Notes: generated by a model not told the origin, from the sequence alone. Shown: positions 32,674 to 43,484, counted from the first letter of the stretch. The stretch is 64,000 nucleotides of DNA from Pyropia yezoensis (GCA_009829735.1 CM020618.1:23731346-23795345); one strand, 5' to 3'. Numbers and translations: made by a program.

Positions 32674-33885
32674 TCAAGGTCCACCGCCTCCCCCTCCTCC
32701 CCACGTCACGTACACACTGCGGTTGGTTTGAACTTCAGCCTCAGCAGCCGCCCGGCCCTGCGCGCCCCACAGGCGGCGGCCGCCGCACTTGGACCGACGC
32801 GGGGCGGTGGTGCCGCCACCACCCCGGCCACCACGGTCCCCACTACCGGCGGCGCTGCCCACCCACCCGTCTCCTCCACCACAGCCGCCACCGCTACCGG
32901 GGGTGACCGCTACCACCACCTCCGCCCCCGCGGGGACCGCGCCACCCCCCCACACCATCGGTAGGCGCTCCCGCTTGGCGGGCGGCGCCACCGACGCGCC
33001 CGCCGCCCGGAGCGAGGCCCTCGACCGGCGCTTGCGCCCATCCCTGCTACCGCCGCCGACAACCCCATCGTCGGACGTCCCAGCGGCGACGGCGGCGGCT
33101 GCTGTGACCACAGTAGCAGCTGCGGTGGTGGCTGTGGCTGCTGTGGCCACAGTAGCGGCTGCGGTGGTGGCGGTGGAAGAGTCGGCAGTGGCCTCGGCGG
33201 TGGTGGTCCCCCCTCGGGGCAAGAGGCTGGACGACGGCGGCCGCGGCGGGCCTTTCGGCTGGACTGGCGGCGGCGACCGCGGCGGCGCCTTGACGGCCGG
33301 CCGCACTACGGGCGATGAAAGCAGAGAGGCGGACCGCCCCCCCCCCTCCCCCCAGACAAACGAGCGGGGCGATGCGCCCGGTACCACCCCCCGCGGGGAT
33401 CCCTCGGTGCGGGCCTCGGCCGAGAAGCCCCACCCGCGGCCGCCAGCGGTGCCCACCCCCCACAGCGCGGCCGTAGCGTCTCCGACGTCGGCCGAAGATG
33501 GGGCACCCGGCCCACCACTGCTCCTGCTTCCGCGAACGGCGGCGGTGGCGGAGCCGCACCTATCTCTCGCCGGTCGGTTGCTGCACCAGCGGACCCGATA
33601 TGGCGCCTTGGCAGCCGCAGAGCCGGCGCCGCCGATGCCGCCGCCGCCGCCGCCACTAACGCCACCGCTGCCGCCGCCGCCGCCGTCGGTGCCAGTGTTA
33701 CCGTCGCCACCGTCACGTTCCAGAGGCGGCGGCGGCGTCTGCTCTGCCGACCGCTGCCAAGATGCATGCCACAGGTCGCACAAGGACAAGGGCGGCGGAC
33801 TGGGCGGCCGCCCGGCCCGCGGAGGGGGGGGCGGGAAGGGGGGGGACACCAGCGACGCGACCGCCTCGTGGAGGGTCATGCCCAT
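32674..33885 (-). CDS. Hypothetical low-complexity basic protein, 403 aa
   Basis: The frame is open well upstream, but ATG 33885 (MGMTLHEAVASLV) follows a pyrimidine-rich leader and is preferred. Residues about 1-65 look folded (SLCDLWHASWQRSAEQ). Then come Gly-rich linkers, an Ala/Thr-rich stretch with alternating valines, and basic clusters (RKRRSR, PAKRERLP) that could be nuclear localisation signals. No domain was recognised. It could be a nuclear regulator, but nothing more specific can be said, and part of the frame may be a composition artefact. Confidence 0.4.
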   Translation of the reverse strand: MGMTLHEAVASLVSPPFPPPPPRAGRPPSPPPLSLCDLWHASWQRSAEQTPPPPLERDGGDGNTGTDGGGGGSGGVSGGGGGGIGGAGSAAAKAPYRVRWCSNRPARDRCGSATAAVRGSRSSGGPGAPSSADVGDATAALWGVGTAGGRGWGFSAEARTEGSPRGVVPGASPRSFVWGEGGGRSASLLSSPVVRPAVKAPPRSPPPVQPKGPPRPPSSSLLPRGGTTTAEATADSSTATTAAATVATAATATTAAATVVTAAAAVAAGTSDDGVVGGGSRDGRKRRSRASLRAAGASVAPPAKRERLPMVWGGGAVPAGAEVVVAVTPGSGGGCGGGDGWVGSAAGSGDRGGRGGGGTTAPRRSKCGGRRLWGAQGRAAAEAEVQTNRSVYVTWGGGGGGGP

Positions 33886-35785
33886 GGTTGGGAGGGGGGG
33901 GAAGGGAATGAAACGGGATGGCTGTATGGGCTGGGCGGGCGGCGCGCACCGGATGCTGTCGACAGAGGGGCGGTGGCGGGGGCCACAGCGCCAATGCCGT
34001 GTGGAAGACGTGGCAGGGCGGCGTGGCAGGCGGGGACGATGCGCAGCATGAGCGATAGGAGAAACGGCAGGCGAGGCGGGCGCACCCCCGCCGGTGGCGG
34101 GAGGGGGGAGGGGGCAGCGAGCAGCTCCCGCCCAGCCGCTAGCGGCGCCTGCAACGCGGCGACCGGCCGACCGCGACAGGACGGCTGGGAGAGCTCTGGA
34201 GGAAGAGGGGGACGACCGTTGGGCGCCGCAGCGCAGACCGGGTCGGGGGAGGGGGGGTTCGTAGCACACGCCACCGTGGCGCCGCCCGCGAGTGCGCACC
34301 GTGGGTGTACCGAGGAGGCACGCTGCGTGCGCTGCGTGCGCAGCGGCGATCGAAGGGTACTGTACACGTACCCGAGCAACGCAACGGAGGAGAGCACCCG
34401 CACGCGCACGAGCGTCGTCGTACGCAGGCCAAGACCTTCCGCCTTTCGGTGCCAGCAATGGCCATGAAGGCGGCTGGGGCGTAGCAACCAACCACGCGCC
34501 TGCACGCGTGTGCTGCAGGAGCTGTCTCGGCATGACCTCCACTGTGCCAGATTGCGATCACAGCCGTGCAATCCACAATTCCAATGGAGATATCAATCAA
34601 TTGCGACACCGCATGTCAAGAAAGGACCACTGTAAACCCGACGGGGTCAAAATGACACCAATTTTACGCGCCACCTGGTGGCCTCCAGAAGCCCCTCTCC
34701 CCCAGCCTCTCTCCTCTCTCGCTCCAAACCCCCCTCGTGCTGCCTGCTGGTGGCCTCAACGCGGCGCCCCCCCCCGCCAAGCGCCTGCAATCACCACATC
34801 CAGCGGCCGCCGCGGGGGCGCGTCTGGTTGGGCGACCGCCCGAGTCTGGTCCGTGCCCCCCACCCCGCCCCCCCCGCCCTCGACTAGAGCGGCCGGCGGC
34901 GCCAGCACACCTGTTTCCCCCCTCGCCCCCCCCCCCCTCGACCCTCGCGTCGCATCAGCGACGGTTGGGCGCCGCGCGGGACGGGCTGCGCCGCGGTTCC
35001 GCGTGTGTGGCAACCGCGCCGCGTCCAGCGTCCAGCGGCGCGAGCAGGGGGCGCTGGGGGGGGCTGGGACGGTGGCGCCCTGGCCTGCGTGGCGGCCCTG
35101 CTCATGCCCCTCGTCCCCAAACATGTGACGCTGGCAGCGGGCCGCGCGCGTGCTGACGGCCGTGTGTGGAGTTGTGTCGCGAGCGGGGAGGGTTGGCTTG
35201 CTCGTGGGACAACGACCGATTGTTGGTTGTGGGTGCGCTCGGCCGCTGCGACGGAGGCGCAGATCGCTGTTTGTCGTTGACGGTCGGCTTGGGGGACTCG
35301 CGGTGGCCCTCTTTTCTTTTTGGTTGTCACACGGCTGGTGGTGCTGGCACGGTCGTGGAGGTGTTTTGGGCGTTTGCCGTCGGGACCGTGGCCGCCGTCC
35401 TCTGTGACTGTGGTTGGGTTGGCTCGCGGGCGTCCGTGCGGCTTCCGTTGCGAACCGGTGTCGTGGCCTACACTGCCCGGGACTTTTTGGAGGCCCGGGT
35501 GGGTTGGCCCGGCGTGCCCGTTGTCGTGCACGGTCTTTTCGTTGCGTGGTCGGTCGGTCTTTTTGTGAGGTTGTGGGGGTGGACGTCGATCGTGGCTTAA
35601 CTTCATCTCGCTCGTGCGCGCTCCTATCAGCACCTGTTGGCGGGGTGAGGAAGGAATACGAGACCCGAACGTTTCCCGTTCGTCGTCAACAAGGCCCAAA
35701 GGGTGTTCACCGTCCTGGTCACAGCGACGTCGTATACTTCCCTTTTTTCCTGCCTTTTACTCCCCAAGTCGGGACTGACGGCGCT
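33886..35785. promoter_or_regulatory. Divergent promoter/leader region, 1.9 kb
   Basis: An AT-rich island at about 34545-34670 is the likely promoter core between the minus-strand gene and the bromodomain gene. 35190-35600 is strongly G/T-skewed on the plus strand with a TTTTCTTTTT tract, as expected of a long leader, possibly with a leader intron. Long frames here look like composition shadows. Confidence 0.4.
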
Positions 35786-37825
35786 ATGTCGTCCCACCAT
35801 GGGAGTCGGTTTACCCCCCCCCCGCCTCCCCGCCTTTCTTCGGGGTCGGCGGCGGGTCGCTCGAGCGGCATTGGTGGCGTCGGTGCGGTCGTTGGTGGCG
35901 CCACAGGCGGCCGGCCCTCCCCTGTCACCGAGGCGGACATCCCTGCGGCGTACAACCTCACGGACAGCGACGACCTGCCTACGCGGGCTCTCCACGACTT
36001 CGTTGTCGTTCGATCCGCCGCTAGTGCGAATGGCCCCGCCGGCGCGTTGGCCTCCATCTGTGAGCTAGACGAGCCCGGCTCGTCCCTTTCGGCGTCGGGG
36101 GTGCTCAAGGCGCCCGGCCAACCGCCCCTGCGCGTTCAACTGCCGGCCCTCAACGAGTGGTGCGTGGAGCACGGGCAGGCACCTGTGCTGTGGATCCACA
36201 CCAAGCGCGCGTGGTACAACGTGACGGGTGCCCCTACTGCCGAGTACTCTCGTGTGCACGCCAAGGCACGGCGGCGTTTTGAGATCTCGGTGCGGGCCAA
36301 CTTGCTCGCGGGCGCCCTCACCCCGCCAGAAGCCACGTATGCGCGTTTCATCTCGCTGCTTGGCCAACAATACATGGACATGCGCGGGCACTCGGAACGG
36401 GACATCCTTGGCGAGACACCATTTATCCTTGAGCAGGCGCGGTCCCTTGAGGGGGATCAGCTGCTGCTCAATTCCGCGTTTTGCAAGGAGCTCATGCGCC
36501 GGGAGGCGGCGGAGAAGAAGGCAGCTTCTCGGCATCCTGCGTCACCCAAGCGCCAAACGTCTGGCGGCGGGGCGGCTGTGCCGGCTGCTTCGCCCAAGGT
36601 ATCGTCGTTGGCGGCGTCTGATGCGTCGCCCACATCTGCGGCGGCGGATCGGGCTCCTGGTACCTCAAGATTTGCGGCGAAGGACGTGAAGGATAAGTTC
36701 AAGGACAAGGAGAAGGACAAGGGTGCGCGATCACCTCCGTCGCCCGTCGGGCGGGCAAGTGCTTCCAAGCCCCCCCCGCCGCCTCGAGTAACTGTGCCGC
36801 CCAAGACAAAAGCGCCGCCAAAGTCTTCCCCCAAGGCAGCACCCTCCCCACCTGCCGCACGGCCACCCCCGCTGCCGACGGCGCTGCGGCCACCGTTACC
36901 TAAGCCGGCCCCCGCCGCTGCGGCGTCTGACAAGCCCATTGTGGAGGCATCGCACATTGCCAAGATGGCTGCCTGGCGGTCAGCCGACGACAAGCCCCGG
37001 TGGGTGGCGTCACCGACACTCACGCCCGCCGCCCGCGCCCGCTTCCTCCGTCGTGCTGACCGGGCCGTGGGGGCGCTGTTCAAGATCCGCGCGTCGGGCC
37101 CCTTCCGGGAGCCGGTAGATCCGATTGCCCACCAGTGCCCAGACTATCCCAACGTGGTGACCCGTCCGATGGATCTTCGTACTGTTCGCGCCCGCTACGC
37201 GGCCAACTCCTACAAGGAGGTGGAAGAGCTAGTGACGGACGTGCGACAGGTGTGGTTCAATTGCCACACGTATAATGCTCCGGGCACCGACTTGCCGCGT
37301 ATGGCCGACACGGCGGACATCAAGTTTGAAGAGGCCCTCCGCGTGGCCGACGCGGCTGAAGTTGCCCGCGACGCTCGTGAGGCCGCATCAGCAGCGGCAG
37401 CGGCTGCGACGGCGGCCAACAAGAAGCGCAAGCGCTCCATCGACGGCGGCGGGTCTGCAGCAAAGCGTGCTGCGGCAGCCGCTACTAGTGGCTCCCCGCC
37501 GGTGGGTACGGCAGTTGCATCAGGCGCACGGCCGCCCGTGCCACCTGGGAAGAGTCGCGACAAGGACGATACCAAGGCTGACGCCGCCGCCAAGGCGGCA
37601 GCCAACGGAGGTGGCAGCCCTAAGGGACCCCGCTGCGCCTGTGGCGGCGTGGCGGGTGGTTGCGGGGGCGCGGCCGTGGCGGCGGTTGGCAGCAAGTATG
37701 CCAGCGACGCGTGCGGGATGGCGCTGGCGAGGAAGCGGGTGGCAGACATGGTTGCCGCGGGCGTTGACGTGGACGCGTACATGCGTGAGCATGTAGAACC
37801 GCTCGTTGCTGTCCCGTCGCGCTAG
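35786..37825 (+). CDS. RFTS domain - bromodomain - CFP1-type zinc tail chromatin protein, 679 aa
   Basis: Start at ATG 35786 (MSSHHGSRF). Residues about 63-200 match the DNMT1 replication-foci (RFTS/RFD) domain: LPTRALHDFVVV, then LWIHTKRAWYNV, then a helical part. In DNMT1 this domain binds ubiquitinated histone H3. About 295-380 is a Lys/Pro-rich linker. About 425-525 is a bromodomain with the acetyl-lysine-binding Asn in YNAPG (Asn497) and the RPMDLRTVRARY helix. A KKRKR nuclear signal lies at 546-550. The C-terminus (617-679) has CACG..C..KYASDACGMALARKRV, like the zinc tail of CXXC1/CFP1, although the Cys of the usual YCSD is Ala here. There is no methyltransferase domain. It is likely a nuclear reader of histone marks. 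Confidence 0.85.
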   Translation: MSSHHGSRFTPPPPPRLSSGSAAGRSSGIGGVGAVVGGATGGRPSPVTEADIPAAYNLTDSDDLPTRALHDFVVVRSAASANGPAGALASICELDEPGSSLSASGVLKAPGQPPLRVQLPALNEWCVEHGQAPVLWIHTKRAWYNVTGAPTAEYSRVHAKARRRFEISVRANLLAGALTPPEATYARFISLLGQQYMDMRGHSERDILGETPFILEQARSLEGDQLLLNSAFCKELMRREAAEKKAASRHPASPKRQTSGGGAAVPAASPKVSSLAASDASPTSAAADRAPGTSRFAAKDVKDKFKDKEKDKGARSPPSPVGRASASKPPPPPRVTVPPKTKAPPKSSPKAAPSPPAARPPPLPTALRPPLPKPAPAAAASDKPIVEASHIAKMAAWRSADDKPRWVASPTLTPAARARFLRRADRAVGALFKIRASGPFREPVDPIAHQCPDYPNVVTRPMDLRTVRARYAANSYKEVEELVTDVRQVWFNCHTYNAPGTDLPRMADTADIKFEEALRVADAAEVARDAREAASAAAAAATAANKKRKRSIDGGGSAAKRAAAAATSGSPPVGTAVASGARPPVPPGKSRDKDDTKADAAAKAAANGGGSPKGPRCACGGVAGGCGGAAVAAVGSKYASDACGMALARKRVADMVAAGVDVDAYMREHVEPLVAVPSR

Positions 37826-38376
37826 ACGCTGCTCGGTGGCGTTCTCTTCTATGCTTTGGTTTCTTTCGCTAGGCTTTGTGTTCTTTGGTTTTGCAGTGCT
37901 CTGGGTCCCACAGAAGCGTCGCAGATTCGTGCTTGCACAGTGTTAGGCTTGAAGATTCTGCCTGTTCCGGTTCCTCCTTGCGTTCCTTCTAGGCCGGTGT
38001 CGCCCAGCGTGCCGTGCTTCATCGCATGCCACGCCCTGTCTTAGCCCTCACCTGCTCCCACGTTTTTCAGAAGGGGCCATCTTCAGGCGTTCATGGTTTC
38101 TCGCTCGACAGGTACCTCTGAAATTGTCGTGACAATGTATTTTCTGTCCTTGCCGACCACGGGTTTTGCTGGCCCGGTTAGCCCCCGTTGGCAGTCACCA
38201 ACCGAAGTGAGCGGCACCGTCACCAGGCATGTCACGCGCCGCTGGCAGGTTATCATCATCACACATGGGCACGAGTGACGTAGGCATGCACAGCAAGGAA
38301 GCAGTTTTCTAACATCCGCGTTTTCCATCTGCTCGTTTGCCGCTTACGAAGTCCCGAGTAACACGCCTGCTTGTCT
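37826..38376. other. Convergent intergenic region, no gene seen
   Basis: 3' regions of the bromodomain gene and the syntaxin gene. No repeats or RNA genes noticed. Confidence 0.4.
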
Positions 38377-39185
38377 CTAGGCCATGAACACCCACAAAAT
38401 CAAGAACGCGAACAGTACGCCGAAGACCTTGAGGATGAGCCCCCGGTTGCTCGCCACCGAGTTGTAATACTCGACCAGCTGCCCATGCCCCCCAGACACA
38501 TTGCGGGCCACCTCCTCCGTGTTGGCATCAATGCGCTCCACCACCTCCCCCTGTTCTGACACCATGGTGGCCAGCTGGTTAAAGATCTGCCCCAGCTCAA
38601 CGATCGTCGTCTCCACCTGGCGCACAGCGTCGGCTCGGGAGGCGGCATAGGAGTTCTCCGTTGGACGCGACACGAGCTGCTGACGCATCGCGCCGCCGCC
38701 GCCGCCCGCCATGGCACCGCCCGCCGACGCGGCGCCGAGGGAGCCCCCCCCCAGATCGATGGCCACCGACCCTGCCCCGGCCCCGGCCGAGGCGGCAGCG
38801 GGACGGAGGGCACCCGCCCTCGGACCACCCGGTGCAGGGGGCGGGGCGGACTTCTGGAAGCGGCTGCGCCGTGCCTCGGCCGCCGCCAGGCTCTCTGTTC
38901 GCAGTTTGAGAACCGTCTGGAAGCCCGACGCGGTGCTACCAAGCCGCGCCTTGAGGCCATCCACCACCGATGAGGAGTGGAGGCCCGCCTGAGGCGTTGC
39001 CGCTGCCCCCCGTAGCTGCCCCAACTGGGTGAGGGTCACATGCAGGCGCGCTAGGTCCGCCTTAATGGCCGACGTGAGGGCCGCAATCTCGGCCGATGGG
39101 TCGTCAAAGAGGCTCGTCCGGCTCGCCAGACGGGTGAGTGTGGCGAGCTTGGTGGACGTTCGCGTGATGTCAGCCGAAGCGGTAG
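38377..39185 (-). CDS. Syntaxin-5/Sed5-type Qa-SNARE, 5' exon not placed
   Basis: Golgi target-membrane SNARE for ER-Golgi and intra-Golgi fusion. Counting from the TTG codon at 39192, residues 9-45 carry the Sed5/syntaxin-5 signature (TSTKLATLTRLASRTSLFDDP then EIAALTSAIKADL), the start of the Habc region. A Gly/Ala-rich linker follows at about 115-168. The SNARE helix is about 188-248, with the zero-layer Gln at 214 (MVSEQGEVVERID). The tail anchor is 251-271. No in-frame ATG precedes the signature. The frame is open to about 39240, and a plausible acceptor (pyrimidine-rich, then GGCAG) ends at 39186. One or more 5' exons encoding the usual N-terminal 20-40 residues are therefore probably upstream. 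Confidence 0.9.
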
Positions 39186-39936
39186 CTGCCAAGGCGGTAA
39201 ACGGGGAGCGCGCCGCGCGTGAGGATGGAGGATGGGGAGGGTGCGGCGGAAGGGCCGCGGACGGCTATGGAACGATGGACAAGGAGACGACCACGCAGAG
39301 AGAAACATGAGGCGAGAAGCCCCAACCAGAACAACAACGACAGAAAGAATCATGAATGCCACCGAGAAGCAGAGTGCAACGTGAAGCCACAGCGGAGAAC
39401 AAGAAGATCAGCAAGAGCCCACTGGTGTCGGCAGGCGACAGCCACCAGCCGTCTGACAAGCTAACTGCCCGGGGCGCAGGACGGGGCGCCCACCGCCCAA
39501 GAGGGGGACCCTCTGTGCCACGGCGCGGAGCCTCCATCACGAACACGTCGCACAGCGCCCAGCGTGGCCACCACCCCCCGCCTCGACGCCGCCGCATGCT
39601 AGCGCAAAGCACCGTGACCGCTCGCTCCCTCCTCCCTCCCTGAACACATGGCCGCCCAGCGGGCGAAACACGGCACCGCGTGTGCGCCGCAACGATCCCA
39701 CCCCCGCATATTGACGCCTCACAAAACGGGTACCACGGCCGTCCTACCCCGTCTCCCCCCCCAGCCCACCAGCAGCAAGAAGATGAGACCTTGCACGTAC
39801 CGTTCCACCTTTGCCCGCGACCGCCTCCCCCGGTGGCCGCCGCGCAACCGCCGCGTCCACGGCAGCAGAAAATTCGGCAGTGCGGTTTCGGAGGCTACCC
39901 CGCGACAGCGCCATGGTGACGACGGCAGAAGAGGCA

Positions 39937-39972
<36 letters not shown>

Positions 39973-41036
39973 GAGGGAGGCGCACTTGACCCGGCCGGGC
40001 CGCCACGCACGACCCGGACGTCGTGGGGGGGGGAAGGGGCGCCGGGACCCAGCGGCCGGCGGCGCATACGGGAACGGGGGAGGCAACGCCCAGGCCGGCA
40101 GGAAGCGGATAGGGGGCCGGCGGGGGCAGAATAGGAGACAGAGGCGGATGGGGAAGGGGGGAGGGGGAAAGCGGATGGGACGAAAAAGCGGGGGGACCAA
40201 AGGGAGCAGCAGGGAAGGGGGAAGGCCAACAAAAAGGCGGACGCCGAGGGACGCAGGAGAGAAAGACAAGAGACAGCAGGGGGCGGAGGCGAAAGAGGGA
40301 AAATGGTTGAAAGGGCGGAACGGGAAGAGCGGGAAAAGCGAAGGTAAGCCTGTTTTGAAGCCTGCCGAGAGGCCCAGTCAAGGCGACGGCGGAAGGGGGA
40401 TGCAGAGGATGCGACGGGAAGGGGGGGCGCTGTCCACTCGCGCAGTCGCCCGGTCGAGGCCCGTCAGCCACCCCTCCCCCAAACCTGGCTGACACCTCCC
40501 GGCTATTTCAAGCAACTCTATCCCCACGGCCGAGGCGCCCGCACAATATTGTACTTTCTATGTACAGTACAGTACACATACACGCACCAGATACGAAGGA
40601 TTGTGTCTGTCGGTGAGTGGTCCCTCTAGTCGGTCAAGCCGACAGCAGGTGGCCTCCCCTCCTTGCTCCGTTGCTATGTATCCACATACCGCGGGATCCC
40701 GCTGCCGACGCCCCCGCCGCCCACGCCTCCACACGCTCGAGGGCGCTGGCGGGAGGACCTCTCCGCCTCGACCGCCAGCCGCTGACCGCCCGCTCCTCTC
40801 GCCGGCAGGCCCTCGTCGGGGTTCGGGCACCGCTACGCCCGCACCAGACGCACCCGCCAAGTCGCACGCGCAGGGCCACGCCCGCCACAGCGGTGGCCCG
40901 TCACCCAGCCCCTCGCCCGCTCACGCCTCCTTCCCCCTCCCCTCTGCCCCCGTTCCCCACTCTGCCCTGGACGCCCGACCGTTGGTGGACCTGTCAACCC
41001 CCTTCTGGTTGTCCGTTGCTTGCTGCGGCAGACGCC
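39186..41036. other. Divergent region between syntaxin and phosphatase genes
   Basis: 39186-39430 is pyrimidine-rich on the minus strand and may be the syntaxin 5' intron. A missing first exon could lie between about 39430 and 39700, but I could not identify it. 39980-40340 is purine-rich. A (GTACA)3 microsatellite sits at 40562-40576. No other gene is supported. Confidence 0.35.
39938..39970. repeat. (CGG)11 trinucleotide repeat
   Basis: Eleven uninterrupted CGG units in the region upstream of the syntaxin gene. Confidence 0.9.
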
Positions 41037-43454
41037 ATGGCGGTGGCGTCCGCCGCCTTTGTCGCCCCCCCCCCCCTCCCGCTTCGGCCCGCAGCGTCCC
41101 GCGGCGTCGGCGTCGGCTTTGGCACCTGCTTTGGCGTCGGCGTTGGCTTTGGCGTCGGCGTCAGGGTCGGCTTTGGCGGTGCGCTCGGCGGGGGCGTTGC
41201 GAGCCCATGGCGGCGGCCGCGGGGCTGGCCGCCTCTGCCACCGCCGCCGCCACCGCCACTGATCCACAGCGCCCGCCCGCTGGTGGCATCCCTGACCGCC
41301 GCGGTGTCAGCGGATGGAGATGGCGACGGCGGTGGCAACGGCGACGGTAGCGGTGGCGGCGGCGGCGGCGGCGGCAGTAGCAGCGGCGTCGGCGGCGGCG
41401 GCGGCGCCACCAGCGGCTCTGTGGTGCCGCTGCCTGCAGCGTCAGCGGCGGCAGCGGCGGGTGGCCCCCTGCCTGCCCGTCCTGCCGGCGCCGCTGCACC
41501 AGTGCCGTCGCGAACGGGGGTGAGGGTGGCGGCGGCGGCGGCGGCGGCGGCTGCGGCGGCGGCGGGGGTGGCCGCAGCGGTGGCCGCGGGGGTGACGACG
41601 GCGGCGGTGGCAGCGGCGGAGCTGCTGTCAGGCGTCGGCGGCCGGCGGCGGCGGCGACGGCAGCGGCAGCGGCGGCGGCGGCGTCCCCCTCCCTCCGCCC
41701 GCCGACGGCTGTCGGCGACCCCCGCGGGGGGGCTGCTGGTCGATGCGCTCGTTGCCGCCGCTGCGGTGGTGCTTGCCGCCTATGCTGCCGCCGTCGGGGT
41801 GGGGCGGGCGGTGCGCGCGGCGCTGGGCCGCCTTGCGGCGGCCGCCGCCGCTACCTTCACCGCCACCCCCGGTGACAGTGGCGGTGGCGGCGATGGCGAC
41901 GGCGGCGGCGACGGCGGAGGCGAGGGGGGGGAGCGGGTGCGGGGGTTGCCGCCGCGACGGCGGTTGCGACGAGTGGCCGCAGCGGCGGTGGCGGCAGCGG
42001 CGGGGGGGGGGGGGCGGCTGCTGCTGGCGGCCGCGGCGGCGGTAGTGGCGGCGGCGGGGCCGGCGGGGGCGGCGGTATCGGCGGGTCGCCGTGGCGGCGG
42101 GCGGCTGACGGGGGCTGCAGCGGCGCGGCAGTGGCGGCGGCGGCGGTCGCCGCCGCAGGAGGAAAAGGCGCTCGAGGGAGCTGGTGGTGATGGCGGTGGT
42201 GGCCGTAGCGGCAGCGGCGCGCCGGCCGCAGCTGCCACCGCCACCGCCTACGTCCCGCCGCCTGCCCCGGCGGCCGCCCCGGTGCCGCCAACCAGGGGGA
42301 TGCCAGCGACAGCGGCGGGGACCGCTGCCGCCACCCCCGCCGCCACCCCCCCACCCACCCCCACGCCCACCTCTGCGCCACCCGTCAGCATCTACCCGTC
42401 GCCGCTCTCCCCTACGGCGGCGGCGCCCGCCGTCGGCGGGGTGGTTGGTGACCATCTGGCGGCGGCGGCGTCGGCGGGGAGTCCCCCCCCCGCCCCCTCC
42501 ACTCCCTCCTTCCCCCAAGCCCTCTCTGGCGGGGACGCCATGGCGGCGGCAGCGTCGTCGCACCCGCGCCCCTCCCCCCCATCCCTCCCCCCACCACCAA
42601 GGCTGGTGCTGCTGCGCCACGCGACGGCGGCCCCCCCCGACGCGGTCACGGGCGACCACGGGCGGAAGTTGACACCCGCGGGCGCCGCCGCCGCCACCGC
42701 CCTGGGCACCCGCCTGGCAGGGTCGGTGGCCCTCGTTATCGCGTCGGGGGCGGCGCGGACGCGCGAGACGGGGGCGGCGGTGGCCGCCGCCGCCGCAGCT
42801 GCCGCTGTTGCTTCTTTGCCTGACCCCGCCGTCCGTGACGAGCCGACGCCGGCGGGTGCGCACGGTCGGGGGATGGCGGTTGTGTCTCCTCCGCATTCCC
42901 CTGCCCCCAATGGCGTCGACAGCAGGGACAGTGGGGACGCCAGCGGTGGTAGTGTCGCCCCTGTCGGGCCCGATGGCGACGACAGCGGCAACAGCGGAGA
43001 CGGCAGCGGCGGCGGCCCCGTTGGACTGGCCATCAGCGACGCCCTGTACGTGGCCATGGGCGGGGAGGAGGTGCTGGCGGCGGTGCGCCCACTGGCAGCA
43101 CGCTGGGCCGCCGGCGGCGGCGCCGGGGGGGTGGCGGTGGTGGCCCACCACCCGGGAGTGGAGGAGGCCGTGGCGGTGCTCGTGGGGGGGGACGCCGGCA
43201 ATCCCGGGGGGGAGAGTGGTGGAGGGACCGCTGGCTGGGCGGGGGGCGCGCTCGCGCCCGCGACGGGGGTGGCGCTTGAGTATAGGGGGCACCCACCACC
43301 GCCCGACGCCGACGCCGACGCCGATGCCGGCACTGCCGGCACCGCGGCGCCGCCGTCGGCACGGGCGTCGACGGTGGCGGTCTCGAGGGGGTGGGCCGAC
43401 CCGGCCTTGTGGCGGGGGGGGGGGTGGCGTGTCACAGCGGTGCTGCGGGGGTGA
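41037..43454 (+). CDS. SixA-like histidine phosphatase domain with long membrane-type N-terminal region, 805 aa
   Basis: The C-terminal part (about 521-805) is a histidine-phosphatase-superfamily domain nearest SixA. It has RLVLLRHATAA with catalytic His528, then HGRKLTPAG, IASGAARTRETG, and a second catalytic His at about 704 (VVAHHPGVEE). SixA proteins dephosphorylate phosphohistidine on signalling proteins. A Gly/Asp/Ser-rich insert of about 60 residues separates the halves. Upstream, from ATG 41037 (MAVASAAFVA, transit-peptide-like), are Ala/Gly-rich stretches and hydrophobic segments (for example LLVDALVAAAAVVLAAYAAA near 233) with Arg-rich loops, suggesting membrane or plastid-envelope location. 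An internal ATG at 42540 (GCCATGG) would give a 304-aa soluble phosphatase. The domain is certain, the N-terminal extension less so. Confidence 0.75.
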   Translation: MAVASAAFVAPPPLPLRPAASRGVGVGFGTCFGVGVGFGVGVRVGFGGALGGGVASPWRRPRGWPPLPPPPPPPLIHSARPLVASLTAAVSADGDGDGGGNGDGSGGGGGGGGSSSGVGGGGGATSGSVVPLPAASAAAAAGGPLPARPAGAAAPVPSRTGVRVAAAAAAAAAAAAGVAAAVAAGVTTAAVAAAELLSGVGGRRRRRRQRQRRRRRPPPSARRRLSATPAGGLLVDALVAAAAVVLAAYAAAVGVGRAVRAALGRLAAAAAATFTATPGDSGGGGDGDGGGDGGGEGGERVRGLPPRRRLRRVAAAAVAAAAGGGGRLLLAAAAAVVAAAGPAGAAVSAGRRGGGRLTGAAAARQWRRRRSPPQEEKALEGAGGDGGGGRSGSGAPAAAATATAYVPPPAPAAAPVPPTRGMPATAAGTAAATPAATPPPTPTPTSAPPVSIYPSPLSPTAAAPAVGGVVGDHLAAAASAGSPPPAPSTPSFPQALSGGDAMAAAASSHPRPSPPSLPPPPRLVLLRHATAAPPDAVTGDHGRKLTPAGAAAATALGTRLAGSVALVIASGAARTRETGAAVAAAAAAAAVASLPDPAVRDEPTPAGAHGRGMAVVSPPHSPAPNGVDSRDSGDASGGSVAPVGPDGDDSGNSGDGSGGGPVGLAISDALYVAMGGEEVLAAVRPLAARWAAGGGAGGVAVVAHHPGVEEAVAVLVGGDAGNPGGESGGGTAGWAGGALAPATGVALEYRGHPPPPDADADADAGTAGTAAPPSARASTVAVSRGWADPALWRGGGWRVTAVLRG

Positions 43455-43484
43455 GGGCGGCGTTGAACAAGTAATGGGGCGGCG

